Notes under the pieces: model-generated
What the model saw: only the letters and a program-made list of their open reading frames with translations
Told to the model about the DNA's origin: nothing
The model's database searches: none
Position numbers and translations under genes: made by a program
NCBI RefSeq assembly: GCF_002205675.1
Contig: NZ_NISK01000001.1
Span: 739,054 to 803,053, forward strand
Reading direction: 5' to 3'
DNA: 64,000 bases
Source: Sphingopyxis bauzanensis
GTDB lineage: Bacteria > Pseudomonadota > Alphaproteobacteria > Sphingomonadales > Sphingomonadaceae
Part shown: positions 17,724 to 28,525 of the stretch, piece after piece
Numbering within the stretch: position 1 is the first letter of the stretch
Layout: the number at the start of each line of letters is the position of its first letter

Positions 17724-17750
17724 GAGGGCCATGCCGACATGCTGCGTATT
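17724..17750 (+). promoter_or_regulatory. ECF-sigma-type promoter of copC-copD
   Basis: GAGGGC (17724-17729), 15 bases, CGTATT (17745-17750) on the plus strand, 30 bases before the copC ATG. One base of the first box differs from the other four copies. Confidence 0.72.
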
Positions 17751-17780
17751 AGCAGGACAGACACGCAATTGGAGGTGGTT

Positions 17781-18164
17781 ATGTTCAAGTCTCTTCTCCC
17801 CTCAGCAGCGGCGGCTTTCGCCCTGCTCCTCATGCCGGCCGCGGCGAGCGCGCACACCAAGCTCATCGGCTCGACGCCGGCCGCCAATTCGACCGTTTCG
17901 AAGGTCACGTCGGTCAATCTCAAGTTCAACGAAAAGGTGGTCGCCTCGACCCTCAAGACCGAGCTTGTCATGACCGGAATGCCCGGCATGGCCAATCATG
18001 CGCCGATGAAGGTGCCTTACTCGTCGATGATGGGCAAAGACGGCAAGTCGGCGACGCTCATGCTCAAGCGGCCGCTGACGCCCGGGACCTACAAGGTCAA
18101 ATGGTCGGCGGCGGGTGCCGACACCCACCGCATGGGCAGCGAATTCAGCTTCACCGTCAAGTAA
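17781..18164 (+). CDS. copC: periplasmic copper-binding protein CopC
   Basis: 127-residue exported protein, signal peptide ending AAASA before mature HTKLIGSTPAANSTV; the N-terminal His is the usual CopC copper ligand. A second cluster is VMTGMPGMANHAPMKV, and the C-terminal ADTHRMGSEFSFTV holds another conserved His. The ATG at 17781 is preceded by a perfect GGAGGT. CopC passes copper to CopD, encoded five bases downstream. Confidence 0.94.
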   Translation: MFKSLLPSAAAAFALLLMPAAASAHTKLIGSTPAANSTVSKVTSVNLKFNEKVVASTLKTELVMTGMPGMANHAPMKVPYSSMMGKDGKSATLMLKRPLTPGTYKVKWSAAGADTHRMGSEFSFTVK

Positions 18165-18168
18165 GACG

Positions 18169-19122
18169 GTGGGCGATCCCGTCCTGATCGGCATCAGGTT
18201 CGCGCTCTATGCGGACCTGATGCTTGTTGCCGGTCTCGCTGCGTTCCCGCTTTATGCGCTGACACGAAGCGAACGCCTTGGGCCGCAACCGATGGCCGCG
18301 ATCTGGCGCGCCGAGCGATGGCTCTGTGCCGCCGGTCTGCTTCTTTCCGCTCTCGGGATGGGCGTGCTCGCGGCTTCGATGCAGGGCGTGGGCCTATTAT
18401 CTCTGGAGTTTCAGCCCTTCTGGGATCTCGTTCGTGAGACAGATGTCGGGTGGGGCTGGATCTACCGGAGCGCTGCGCATTTGCTCGCGCTGGCGGCGGC
18501 CATCTGGATGACCCGGTGGCCGACAACGGCGGCGGCCATAGTCGCGGCCGCCGGCTCGGTTGCCGTCGCAACGCTGGTATGGTCCGGCCATGCGGGCGCG
18601 ACCGAAGGCACTGCGGGCACCGTCCACCGGATCAGCGACATATTGCATATGATCGCAGCCGCCGTCTGGGTCGGCGCGATCGGCGCCTTCCTTCTGCTGA
18701 TTTCGCCGCAGCGCATCCGCGAAATACCGGGCGGACTGAGCATTACCGCGCGGAGCCTCGAGCAATTTTCGCTCGTCGGCACGATCTGCGTCCTCGTCAT
18801 CGCCGCGACCGGCCTCATCAACAGCCAGTTGATCGTCGGCGTCGATAATGTTGGCCGGTCTCTTGGCTCCCCCTATGGACAATTGCTCCTTGCCAAGCTC
18901 GCGCTGTTCGCACTGATGCTTGCGCTCGCAGCGGCCAACCGCTGGCGGCTGACACCTGGTCTTGCGGCGGCCATCGCCAACGCCGATACCGAAAGCGTCG
19001 ATGCCGATCCCGACCGGGCGATCGCGGCCATGCGCAAGAGCTTGGTCCTCGAAGCAGCGGCAGCACTTTCCATACTCGCGCTGGTCGCCTGGTTCGGCAC
19101 GCTCGAACCTTTCCCGGTTTGA
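18169..19122 (+). CDS. copD: inner-membrane copper transport protein CopD
   Basis: 317-residue polytopic membrane protein of the CopD family, starting with GTG five bases after copC. Eight or so hydrophobic segments are visible; LVWSGHAGATEG and the later ISDILHMIAAAVWVGAIGAF carry His residues typical of the family. It probably moves copper across the inner membrane together with CopC. Its stop overlaps the first codon of the AraC gene. Confidence 0.9.
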   Translation: MGDPVLIGIRFALYADLMLVAGLAAFPLYALTRSERLGPQPMAAIWRAERWLCAAGLLLSALGMGVLAASMQGVGLLSLEFQPFWDLVRETDVGWGWIYRSAAHLLALAAAIWMTRWPTTAAAIVAAAGSVAVATLVWSGHAGATEGTAGTVHRISDILHMIAAAVWVGAIGAFLLLISPQRIREIPGGLSITARSLEQFSLVGTICVLVIAATGLINSQLIVGVDNVGRSLGSPYGQLLLAKLALFALMLALAAANRWRLTPGLAAAIANADTESVDADPDRAIAAMRKSLVLEAAAALSILALVAWFGTLEPFPV

Positions 19123-19844
19123 CCCCCAACAACGTTTCCTGGACCGGTTCGATCATGCTCGGGACCGGCTGGGCGTTGATCGATGCGCGCATTGGAAGCA
19201 GCCGTCCCCATAACCATCTGGCGCATCAGATCAGCCTCGCTGTCGAGTGCGATCTGGAGATTTCCGGCGACGCCGACATCACGGTGCCGACCGGGCATGC
19301 GGTCGCCATACCCTCGCATGTGCGCCACCGCCTGGGACCCGAGGGTGCCGTCGTGCGATCTTTCTATCTCGATCCGCTATTTCGCGCCGATGCGCGCCTA
19401 TCCGCCGGATCGGCACCCGTGCTGCTGGCGCCGGCGGAAACGGCCGGCCTCGGCGGGATCGCAGGCGCCGCGGATGCGAAGCGCTGGGCGTCCGACTATC
19501 TCGCCCGGTCGCAGGCGAATCCGGTAGATGCACGCCTGTCCTTAGCGCTCGCGGACCGCGGCGATGTGTCGACCGCGCGCGCTCTTGCCGATGTCGCCTG
19601 CCTCTCGCCCTCGCGCCTTCGTGAAATCGTCAGCCGGGACTTTGGCGTACCTCCAGCGAAATTGCTGCAATGGCTCCAGCTCCAGCGGGCGATGCGAGCG
19701 CTGGTCGGCGGCGGGGGCCTCGCCGACGCGGCTGCGGCGGGAGGCTTTGCCGATCAATCGCACTTCACGCGTCGCTGCGCCCAATGGCTCGGGGTGACGC
19801 CCTCTGCCGGCCTCGTGGGTTTCGCATTCGAAATCGTGCCCTGA
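19119..19844 (+). CDS. AraC-family transcriptional regulator
   Basis: 241 residues if the TTG overlapping the copD stop is used; ATG 19155 is an alternative. A cupin-like N-terminal part (PHNHLAHQISLAVE, PSHVRHRLGP) is followed by an AraC double HTH (ALADVACLSPSRLREIVSRD and AAAAGGFADQSHFTRRCAQW). It resembles the second AraC protein at 37668-38354, and both stand beside the same kind of methyltransferase gene. Its role in the copC-copD operon is unknown. Confidence 0.85.
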   Translation: MTPNNVSWTGSIMLGTGWALIDARIGSSRPHNHLAHQISLAVECDLEISGDADITVPTGHAVAIPSHVRHRLGPEGAVVRSFYLDPLFRADARLSAGSAPVLLAPAETAGLGGIAGAADAKRWASDYLARSQANPVDARLSLALADRGDVSTARALADVACLSPSRLREIVSRDFGVPPAKLLQWLQLQRAMRALVGGGGLADAAAAGGFADQSHFTRRCAQWLGVTPSAGLVGFAFEIVP

Positions 19845-20208
19845 GCAAGTCCCGCGTCGAGTCGCCTTGTTCCGGCGAAACGTTCAAGACGGTGTCCTTG
19901 CCTGACCCTATTCGGCTTCTCGAGGCCGGTACGCAATCGCAATCCCCGCGGCAGGCTAAAAGCCCAAAAGGAAACGGACCATGCCCGAAAGGAAACCCTC
20001 GCCGCGTTCCTACACGCCGGCGGCAGGCTATCACGTACTTACACCCCTTTATGATTTCGGCTTGGCCGTGACGACGCGCGAGCGCGTGTGGCGCGACCGC
20101 CTCGTTTACCACATGGCTCTCACCGAGGGCGAGGTCATTCTCGACATTGGTTCGGGTACGGGCAATCTCGCGCTGGCGATCGCACGCCATAGCCAAGGTG
20201 TGCGCTAC

Positions 20209-20212
20209 CTAG
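20209..20212 (+). repeat. target site duplication CTAG, left copy
   Basis: CTAG lies directly outside the left end of the IS and is repeated at 21764-21767. In the restored target it is the centre of CCTAGG, a palindrome. Confidence 0.88.
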
Positions 20213-21763
20213 GAGCCCGTCCACGAACTCTTTTTCGCAGGTGTCGCGGCGGACATGACGGCGTTCGCGCCGGGTTTTGACCTGAGGGGTGGTAGAATCG
20301 CGGTGATTGGGTCCGAATGCCGGGTTGGTTGCGGCCTGTGGCGCTGAAGAGACGCAATCGAAGAGGGCAGAACTACGCTACGGCCCAGAGCTTGGTGATA
20401 TTGTGGGCGATGCAGACGAGGCTCCATTCGTCTTGGACTTTGTCGAGACCGCGCAGGAGGAACTGACGGAATCCGCGCGCTTGCTTGATCTGTCCGAAAA
20501 CCGGTTCGGGCAGTTGTTTGCGTAAACGATAGCGACTGCGGTGTCCGCCAAGCTTGAGCTTCTGGCGCATCGCCTGGGTGAGCGGTCCGCCCACCTTGCC
20601 TCCGGTCGTCGGGCGCTTGGCCTGGCCCGTGGCGATGTAAGCGGAAATCTCGCGATCCTTGAGCCCGGCCAGATTGGCTTCGGAGCAATAGCCGGCGTCC
20701 GCCGAGATCTCCCTGGCCTTCTTGCCCTCCATGTTCCGGGTGACAGCGTCGGTGAGCGGGATCAGGCAAGTGGAATCGGCTGACGAGTTCGACAGCGAAT
20801 GCGCCACGATTATTTGCGCGGTCGCATCGACGGCGATCTGACCGTTATACGCCTGAATGAAGCCATCCTTGCCCGGCATGATCCGACTGTCCGGGTCGGT
20901 GAAATTGCGCTGTGCCTTGGGCTTGGGCGTTCCTGGCGGATGCTTGGGCTTGCGGCCTGGCCGCGGTCCATCGCTGCGATCGTCATCATCGCCCTTCGCC
21001 TTGGCCTTGGCATCTTCCTTTGCTCGGGCCTCGGCTTCGAGCGCGACCTTGGCCTCACGGATCCTGGTCAGGCGCTGCTGTTTGTCGGCAACCCAGTCGG
21101 GCAACTCGTCGCCGCGCTGGCCGGCGCCGAGGCTCGCATCATCGCGGCGGTCAGCGGCCTCGGCAGACTTGAGCCAGCTTGCCACTTCGGCCGCAAGCGC
21201 CGCTTCGGCCTTCTGCATGCGGGCATAGCTCATCGCCTTGTGCTTGGACGCATTGGCTTTGATCTTCGTACCGTCCAGCGCGACATGGCCGAGCTTGACC
21301 AGGCCAGCCTCGGCGCACAGCTTCAGCACCTGTACGAACAATCCCGACAGCGCTTTGAGATGCCGCTTGCGAAACTCTGAGATCGTCCGAAAATCCGGCT
21401 TCGAACTGGCCGTCACCGCATGGAAATCGAGCCGGTCTTCGCAAGCCCGCGCGATCCGTCGCGAGGAATAGAGGCCCTGCGTGTACGCGTACAGCAGCAG
21501 CGCCGTCATCATCGCAGGATGAAACGCCGGCGCCCCACGAGCATCGTCATACGATGCATAGACCGCTTCGAGATCCAGCTCGTCGCGCACCAGATCCCGA
21601 ACAAAATGGGCAGGGTGCGAGGACGGGACATAATCCGACACCGAAGGCGGAAACAGGGATACCTGATCAACATCCCAGGGAAGAAAGCGCTTGCTCATCC
21701 CCCGACTGAATCAAAACTCATCGCCGCAGTCCAGCCCAAATATGCTAAATCGTGGACGGGCTC
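20213..21763 (-). mobile_element. IS1182-family insertion sequence (1551 bp)
   Basis: Perfect 14-bp terminal inverted repeats GAGCCCGTCCACGA (20213-20226) and TCGTGGACGGGCTC (21750-21763), flanked by a CTAG duplication. It holds one transposase gene on the minus strand. Both ends, the duplication and the transposase frame are intact, so the insertion may be recent and the element able to move. Confidence 0.93.
20373..21698 (-). CDS. IS1182-family transposase
   Basis: 441-residue DDE transposase. The N-terminal domain (FLPWDVDQVSLFPPSVSDYV, then HPAHFVRDLV) is typical of the IS1182/IS5-like group. Catalytic acidic residues are likely in VALDGTKIKANAS, ISADAGYCSEANL and the final EPVFGQIKQARGF. 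A charged linker (residues ~185-260) separates the halves. The frame is uninterrupted and fills most of the element. Confidence 0.93.
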   Translation of the reverse strand: MSKRFLPWDVDQVSLFPPSVSDYVPSSHPAHFVRDLVRDELDLEAVYASYDDARGAPAFHPAMMTALLLYAYTQGLYSSRRIARACEDRLDFHAVTASSKPDFRTISEFRKRHLKALSGLFVQVLKLCAEAGLVKLGHVALDGTKIKANASKHKAMSYARMQKAEAALAAEVASWLKSAEAADRRDDASLGAGQRGDELPDWVADKQQRLTRIREAKVALEAEARAKEDAKAKAKGDDDDRSDGPRPGRKPKHPPGTPKPKAQRNFTDPDSRIMPGKDGFIQAYNGQIAVDATAQIIVAHSLSNSSADSTCLIPLTDAVTRNMEGKKAREISADAGYCSEANLAGLKDREISAYIATGQAKRPTTGGKVGGPLTQAMRQKLKLGGHRSRYRLRKQLPEPVFGQIKQARGFRQFLLRGLDKVQDEWSLVCIAHNITKLWAVA

Positions 21764-21767
21764 CTAG
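21764..21767 (+). repeat. target site duplication CTAG, right copy
   Basis: Second copy of the CTAG duplication, directly outside the right inverted repeat. The methyltransferase frame resumes after it. Confidence 0.88.
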
Positions 21768-22233
21768 GCATAGATCCCGATGAAGCCGCGACACGAATTG
21801 CCCGGGCCAAGACCGCGCAGCTTGTTCCGGCGCCGGAATTTCTCGTCGGTTTCCTCTCGGCTTCTACCGTCGCCCACTGGCCGGCACCGGCAAAGATCGC
21901 GATCTGTCTGGTCTTGCACCAGGTGGGGCTGACAGAGAAGGCACGCCTGTTGCGCGAGGCTTGGCACAAGCTCGCTCCCGGCGGCGAGCTTTATGTCGCC
22001 GATTATGGAGAGCAGCGCAGCCGCTTCATGCGTTTGCTGTTTCGACTGACGGTGCAGCAACTCGATGGCGTCCACGATACACAGCCCAACGCCGACGGGA
22101 TGCTGCCAGTCCTGATGCGGGAGGCAGGTTTTGGAGATATTCGCGAGATCGAGACCTTTCGGACACCGACCGGCACGATCGCTATCCTGCGAGCGGGCAA
22201 GTCCGACGCCTGATCGGGTATGCAAGAAAATCC

Positions 22234-22260
22234 GAGGGGCGGGGGCCTTTCTTGCGTATC
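22234..22260 (+). promoter_or_regulatory. ECF-sigma-type promoter of the copper ATPase
   Basis: GAGGGG (22234-22239), 15 bases, CGTATC (22255-22260) on the plus strand, 118 bases before the copper ATPase ATG and just after the end of the broken methyltransferase gene. It matches the four other copies in box sequence and spacing. Confidence 0.72.
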
Positions 22261-22378
22261 GATAGAAGCGGCCCCATTTTGTGCCGCGAAGAGACGGCGT
22301 CGGTAGGGAGCGAACCCGATCGCAGCGCGGGTGCGCGTCCCCGCCGAAGGGCACGCTTTAGCGACAGGAGCGGTGACG

Positions 22379-24700
<2,322 letters not shown>

Positions 24701-24756
24701 TCGAAACATCGCGGCGGGCGCGCATCGCGGCCGCCGCACGGAAAGGGAGAATGAGG

Positions 24757-25215
24757 ATGAGATGTATCACATCTGCGGCGATCGGCCTCGCGCTGGTCAT
24801 GGCGGTTCCCGTCGACGCGGCCCCGGCCCCGGATTATCAAGCGGCGAGTGCGACGCTGGCGCAATATAAGCAGGCGATCGAGAGCCGCGATCTGTCGGGG
24901 GTCGATGCGCTGTTCGCGCCCGACGCCCAGATATTCGAGTCGGGCGGCATCGAAGGGAATTTCGCGCATTATCGCGACCATCATCTTGCGCCCGAACTCA
25001 AGGCGTTCAAGTCCTTCGCCTTCCGCGACTACAAAGTTTCGGTCCGGGGCGAAGGGGACGTCGCGATCGCAACCGAGACCTATTCCTACACGATCGTCCT
25101 TCCGAGCGGCGAGACTGTCGCGCGCGATGGCGTTACAACAAGCGTCCTCAAATGGACCGACGGCAAATGGCAGATCATCAACCTCCACAGTTCATCCCGC
25201 AAACCGAAGGCTTGA
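24757..25215 (+). CDS. exported SnoaL/DUF4440-like protein
   Basis: 152 residues from ATG 24757 (GGGAG seven bases before; ATG 24751 is too close to it). A signal peptide ends VDAAPA. The mature domain looks like the NTF2/SnoaL fold: YKQAIESRDLSGVDALFAPD near its start and WTDGKWQIINLHSSSR at its end. Such proteins often accompany metal exporters, but the activity is unknown. It lies between the copper ATPase and the cus genes. Confidence 0.75.
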   Translation: MRCITSAAIGLALVMAVPVDAAPAPDYQAASATLAQYKQAIESRDLSGVDALFAPDAQIFESGGIEGNFAHYRDHHLAPELKAFKSFAFRDYKVSVRGEGDVAIATETYSYTIVLPSGETVARDGVTTSVLKWTDGKWQIINLHSSSRKPKA

Positions 25216-25227
25216 GCGACCATAGTT

Positions 25228-25259
25228 GGCGCCGCCGGTCCGGCCGATGGACCGGCGCC
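25228..25259 (+). terminator. GC-rich hairpin after the DUF4440-like gene
   Basis: GGCGCC..GGTCC pairs with GGACCGGCGCC around a short loop, with a three-base bulge. An A-rich run (CCCAAAAATC) rather than a T run follows, so it is at most a weak terminator or an RNA-stabilising element within the series. Confidence 0.4.
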
Positions 25260-25312
25260 TCATGCCCAAAAATCTGTTTGACGATGATTTCAGTAAGGAT
25301 CATGCTTTCGTC

Positions 25313-25678
25313 ATGAAGCGCTGCTTCTCCCTCCTTCTCCTCTTAGGAGCCCTGCTGGGTCTCCTGGCCCAGGAAGCTGCGTTCGCTTCCGCGCCGGCGA
25401 TGCCGATGCAGGGCACGGAGATCGCCGCCCCGGTGATGAGCGACGAGTGCGCGGAGATGATGGGGATCGACAGGCTGCAAGACGAGGGGCCTTGTCAGGG
25501 GCTCACTCTCGACTGCATCGCCAAGATGGGCTGCGCGCTGCCGCCTGCCGTCGTATCGGCGGCCATACCGCTCACGGTCGAAGCTCACATCCCCGGATTG
25601 CTCGATCCGCTTCCCGTCCGGCGGCTGAATGGCCGGACAATTGGCCCCGAACCCGATCCACCCCTACTTCTCGGCTGA
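25313..25678 (+). CDS. small exported Cys-containing protein, unknown
   Basis: 121 residues from ATG 25313; longer in-frame starts precede a clear signal peptide (KRCFSLLLLLGALLGLLAQ) and are unlikely. The mature part has a Cys-rich middle (DECAEMM, GPCQGLTLDCIAKMGCALPP) and a Pro-rich tail. A TTGACG box is present just upstream. It belongs to the small secreted proteins that precede cusCBA here. No family is recognised; metal binding by the Cys and Met residues is a guess. Confidence 0.65.
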   Translation: MKRCFSLLLLLGALLGLLAQEAAFASAPAMPMQGTEIAAPVMSDECAEMMGIDRLQDEGPCQGLTLDCIAKMGCALPPAVVSAAIPLTVEAHIPGLLDPLPVRRLNGRTIGPEPDPPLLLG

Positions 25679-25743
25679 ATTGCGCGATGCGCGCCGGCCC
25701 GTTCCGGCGTGCATCTTCGAGCTTTTCAACTGAGGAATTCGAC

Positions 25744-26010
25744 ATGAAGACGATATTTGCCGTTGCCGCGCTCGCGGCAGCAACGCTTGCCGCCCCCGTT
25801 CTCGCACAAGAGGCGTCCGGCGGCCATTATGAATGGCAGACCCGCCAGGTGCCCGGACCGAACAAGGCCAACACGACCTCGCGGGTTCGGGTCTGGGTCA
25901 AGGACAGGCCGGCTCAAGTGGCCGACTGCAACTGCGACATGATGAAGTCCAATCCGGCCGACTGTATGAAGAAGATGGCCGGCGACCCCATGGCGCATCC
26001 CGGAGCGTAA
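25744..26010 (+). CDS. small periplasmic protein, unknown, in the cus operon
   Basis: 88 residues with signal peptide MKTIFAVAALAAATLAAPVLAQ cleaved after LAQ; the ATG follows GAGGA. The mature part has VADCNCDMMKSNPADCMKKM, a Cys/Met-rich patch likely to bind copper. No known family is recognised. It directly precedes cusC, separated by a strong hairpin. Confidence 0.7.
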   Translation: MKTIFAVAALAAATLAAPVLAQEASGGHYEWQTRQVPGPNKANTTSRVRVWVKDRPAQVADCNCDMMKSNPADCMKKMAGDPMAHPGA

Positions 26011-26016
26011 AGCTCT

Positions 26017-26046
26017 CCGCCCCCGGCGCCATTGCGCCGGGGGCGG
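26017..26046 (+). terminator. strong 13-bp hairpin before cusC (attenuator-like)
   Basis: CCGCCCCCGGCGC and GCGCCGGGGGCGG form a perfect 13-bp stem with a four-base loop. No T run follows, so full termination is unlikely; it may protect upstream RNA or tune expression of the cus genes relative to the small protein before them. Confidence 0.55.
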
Positions 26047-26075
26047 TCCTGCCCGGTCCACAAAAGGGGGACATC

Positions 26076-27302
26076 ATGCGCCTATTCCTAGCGGCAGCTC
26101 TGCTTGCGCTGCCCACGGCCCTTCGCGCCGCACCCATATCGTTCGACGAAGCACTTCGGCTTGCCGAAATCCGTGCACCCGAATTGCGCGCCCGCGAAGC
26201 GAGCGTCGACGCGGCCACATCCGCGGCCATCGCGGCCGACCGCTTGCCCGACCCCAAGCTCGATCTTGCGATCAAGGATCTCCCGGTGACCGGCCCTGAC
26301 GCGGGCCGGTTCAACCGCGATGACTTCACGATGCAGGTCATCGGCATAAGCCAGGAATTCATCAATCCCGCCAAGCGCCGCGCCCGCGCCTTGCGCGCGC
26401 ATGCCGACATCGACGTTGCCGAAGCCGAGCAGGCGGTCGCAGCCCAGGATATCCGGCTGGCAACCGCGCTGGCGTGGATCGATCTTCACTATGCGAAGAG
26501 GCGGCTGAAGGAACTCGATCTGCTCGATGGCGAGCTCGACGATCTGCAGGCAACGGTAAGCGCCCGACTCGCCAGCGGCGCGGCACGTCCGGCGCAGGCG
26601 CTCGAACCCGAACAACTGCGCGCCCAGCTCGCCGACAGGCGCAGCGCGCTCACCGCCGATATCGCGCGATACCGGGCGCAGCTTACCCGGTTTACCGGCG
26701 ATACCGCGGCCGATACGACGGGCGACTTGCCGCCGCTCGCCGTCGATGGCGACGCGCTTCGCGCCGGCCTCGCCGCCTTGCCGCTGCTGCGCGCCTATGA
26801 CGCACGGACATTGGCCGCCGACGCCGAGACCGGGCTCGCACGCGCCGACAAGCGACCCGACTGGACGGTCAATGCCGCATACGGCCGGCGCGAACCAAAT
26901 TTTGGCGATCTCGTCACGGTCGGGGTGACGATCGACCTGCCGCTGTTTGCGAAAAAACGGCAGGATCCCAGAATTGCGGCACGCGCGAGCGAAGCGACGC
27001 GCGCGCGCCTCGATCGCGAGGCGGCCGAACGCGAGGTCGCCGCGGCGCTTTCCGCCGACCTCGCCATGCACCGCATGCACGACGAGCAGCTTGCCAATGC
27101 CCGCACAAGACTGGTGCCGCTCGCGAAGCAGCGCGCCCAGCTCGATCTCGAAAGCTTCGGGGCGCGGCGTCTCGATCTCGGCACCGCGCTCCTGTCGACG
27201 CTCGCGCTTGCCGAAGCCGAGGTCGATGCACTGGCACGCGAAGGCGAGGTGGCGCGCGACGCGGTGCGGATCATTTTCACTTATGGGGAGGCACGGCGAT
27301 GA
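26076..27302 (+). CDS. cusC: outer-membrane efflux channel CusC/CzcC (TolC family)
   Basis: 408-residue outer-membrane factor of the tripartite copper efflux system. The start at 26076 follows AAGGGGG and gives a signal peptide ending ALRA. Two TolC-type repeats are visible: FDEALRLAEIRAPELRAREA near the N-terminus and later VGVTIDLPLFAKKRQDPRI. It overlaps cusB by four bases. Confidence 0.9.
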   Translation: MRLFLAAALLALPTALRAAPISFDEALRLAEIRAPELRAREASVDAATSAAIAADRLPDPKLDLAIKDLPVTGPDAGRFNRDDFTMQVIGISQEFINPAKRRARALRAHADIDVAEAEQAVAAQDIRLATALAWIDLHYAKRRLKELDLLDGELDDLQATVSARLASGAARPAQALEPEQLRAQLADRRSALTADIARYRAQLTRFTGDTAADTTGDLPPLAVDGDALRAGLAALPLLRAYDARTLAADAETGLARADKRPDWTVNAAYGRREPNFGDLVTVGVTIDLPLFAKKRQDPRIAARASEATRARLDREAAEREVAAALSADLAMHRMHDEQLANARTRLVPLAKQRAQLDLESFGARRLDLGTALLSTLALAEAEVDALAREGEVARDAVRIIFTYGEARR

Positions 27303-28525
27303 CCGATGCAACGACGGCGGCACGGTGGCGTGCCGCAATATTGGCCGCCGTGCTCGTGGCGGGCGGCGGGGGCTATTGGCTCGGACAGCGCGGGACCAAC
27401 GAGATGGCGTCGGAGGCGGCCGGCACCGACGGCGGCAAGGTCCTCTATTATTACGACCCGATGTTCCCGAACCAGAAGTTCGACAAGCCCGGCAAGTCGC
27501 CCTTCATGGATATGCAGCTCGTGGCGAAATATGCCGACGAAGGCGGCACCGCGCCCGGCGTCGCGGTCGATCCCTCGGCGCGGCAAAGCCTCGGCATTCG
27601 CGCGGTTGCCGCCGAAATGGGCAGCCTCGCCGCGACGCTCGACGTCACCGGGACGGTCGATTTCAACCAGCGCGACGTCGCGATCGTCCAGGCCCGCTCG
27701 GGCGGTTTCGTCGAGCGCGTTTACCGGCTCGCGCCGGGCGACGTCATCGGCGCGGGCGCACCGATCGCCGACCTGCAATTGCCCGAATGGGGCAGCGCGC
27801 AGACCGAATATCTCAGCGTCAAACGGCTCGGCAGGCCCGACCTCACCGCTGCCGCCCGGCAGCGGCTCCGCCTGATGGGGATGCCCGAAGCGGTGATCGC
27901 GCAGGTCGATCGCAGCGGTCGCACCGGCGGCACGGTGACGGTGCGCGCGCCGATCGGTGGCGTCGTCCAGACGCTGGGTGCGCGCGCTGGCGTGACCTTG
28001 GCCGAAGGCCAGACCCTCGCCGAAATCTCGGGGCTGGGAACGGTGTGGCTGAATGCCGCGCTCCCCGAAGCCCAAGCGGGCGCGGTGCAGGTCGGCCAGC
28101 GCGCGACCGCCAAGCTCACCGCCTTTCCGGGCGAAGCCTTCGGCGGCCGTGTCGTTGCCATCCTGCCGACTGCAGCGGCGGATAGCCGGACGCTGACGGT
28201 GCGCGTCGAGCTCGCCAACCGCGGCGGGCGCCTTCGCCCGGGCATGTTTGCAAGCGTGGCACTGGGGGGCGATGCCAAGCCCGCGCTGCTGGTGCCGAGC
28301 GAAGCCGTCATCCGCACCGGCACCCGCAGTATCGTGATGCTCGAGACGGGCGACGGGCGCTATCATCCCGCCGAAGTCCAGACCGGGCGCGAGGGCGGCG
28401 GCAAGACCGAAATCTTGCGCGGCCTCGCGGCCGGCGAGAAGGTCGTCGCCTCGGGCCAGTTCCTGCTCGATTCCGAAGCAAGCCTGACCGGCATCGCGGT
28501 GCGGCCGCTGGACGGTGCGAAATGA
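27299..28525 (+). CDS. cusB: RND efflux periplasmic adaptor CusB
   Basis: 408-residue membrane fusion protein that links the pump to the outer channel. It has an N-terminal membrane anchor ([16 protein letters not shown]). A metal-binding domain [20 protein letters not shown] followed by MDMQLV is the CusB-type heavy-metal signature. Beta-barrel and lipoyl-like domains follow ([34 protein letters not shown]). ATG overlaps the cusC stop; the end overlaps cusA. Confidence 0.93.
   Translation: MTDATTAARWRAAILAAVLVAGGGGYWLGQRGTNEMASEAAGTDGGKVLYYYDPMFPNQKFDKPGKSPFMDMQLVAKYADEGGTAPGVAVDPSARQSLGIRAVAAEMGSLAATLDVTGTVDFNQRDVAIVQARSGGFVERVYRLAPGDVIGAGAPIADLQLPEWGSAQTEYLSVKRLGRPDLTAAARQRLRLMGMPEAVIAQVDRSGRTGGTVTVRAPIGGVVQTLGARAGVTLAEGQTLAEISGLGTVWLNAALPEAQAGAVQVGQRATAKLTAFPGEAFGGRVVAILPTAAADSRTLTVRVELANRGGRLRPGMFASVALGGDAKPALLVPSEAVIRTGTRSIVMLETGDGRYHPAEVQTGREGGGKTEILRGLAAGEKVVASGQFLLDSEASLTGIAVRPLDGAK

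Larger units (their letters stand above)
19981..22213 (+). pseudogene. SAM-dependent methyltransferase gene interrupted by an IS
   Basis: The 5' part (19981-20212) encodes the first 77 codons with the SAM-binding motif ILDIGSGTGNLALAIA. The rest follows the insertion (21768-22213). Removing the element and one CTAG copy restores one 225-residue frame through GVRYLGIDPDEAATRI. It continues with VADYGEQRSRFMRLLF and ends RAGKSDA. The restored protein resembles the intact methyltransferase at 36925-37590 (221 residues). A GTG inside the right end of the IS (21752) could still start a C-terminal fragment, but that lacks the SAM site. The substrate is unknown. A good ribosome site (AAGGAAA) precedes 19981. 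Confidence 0.9.
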
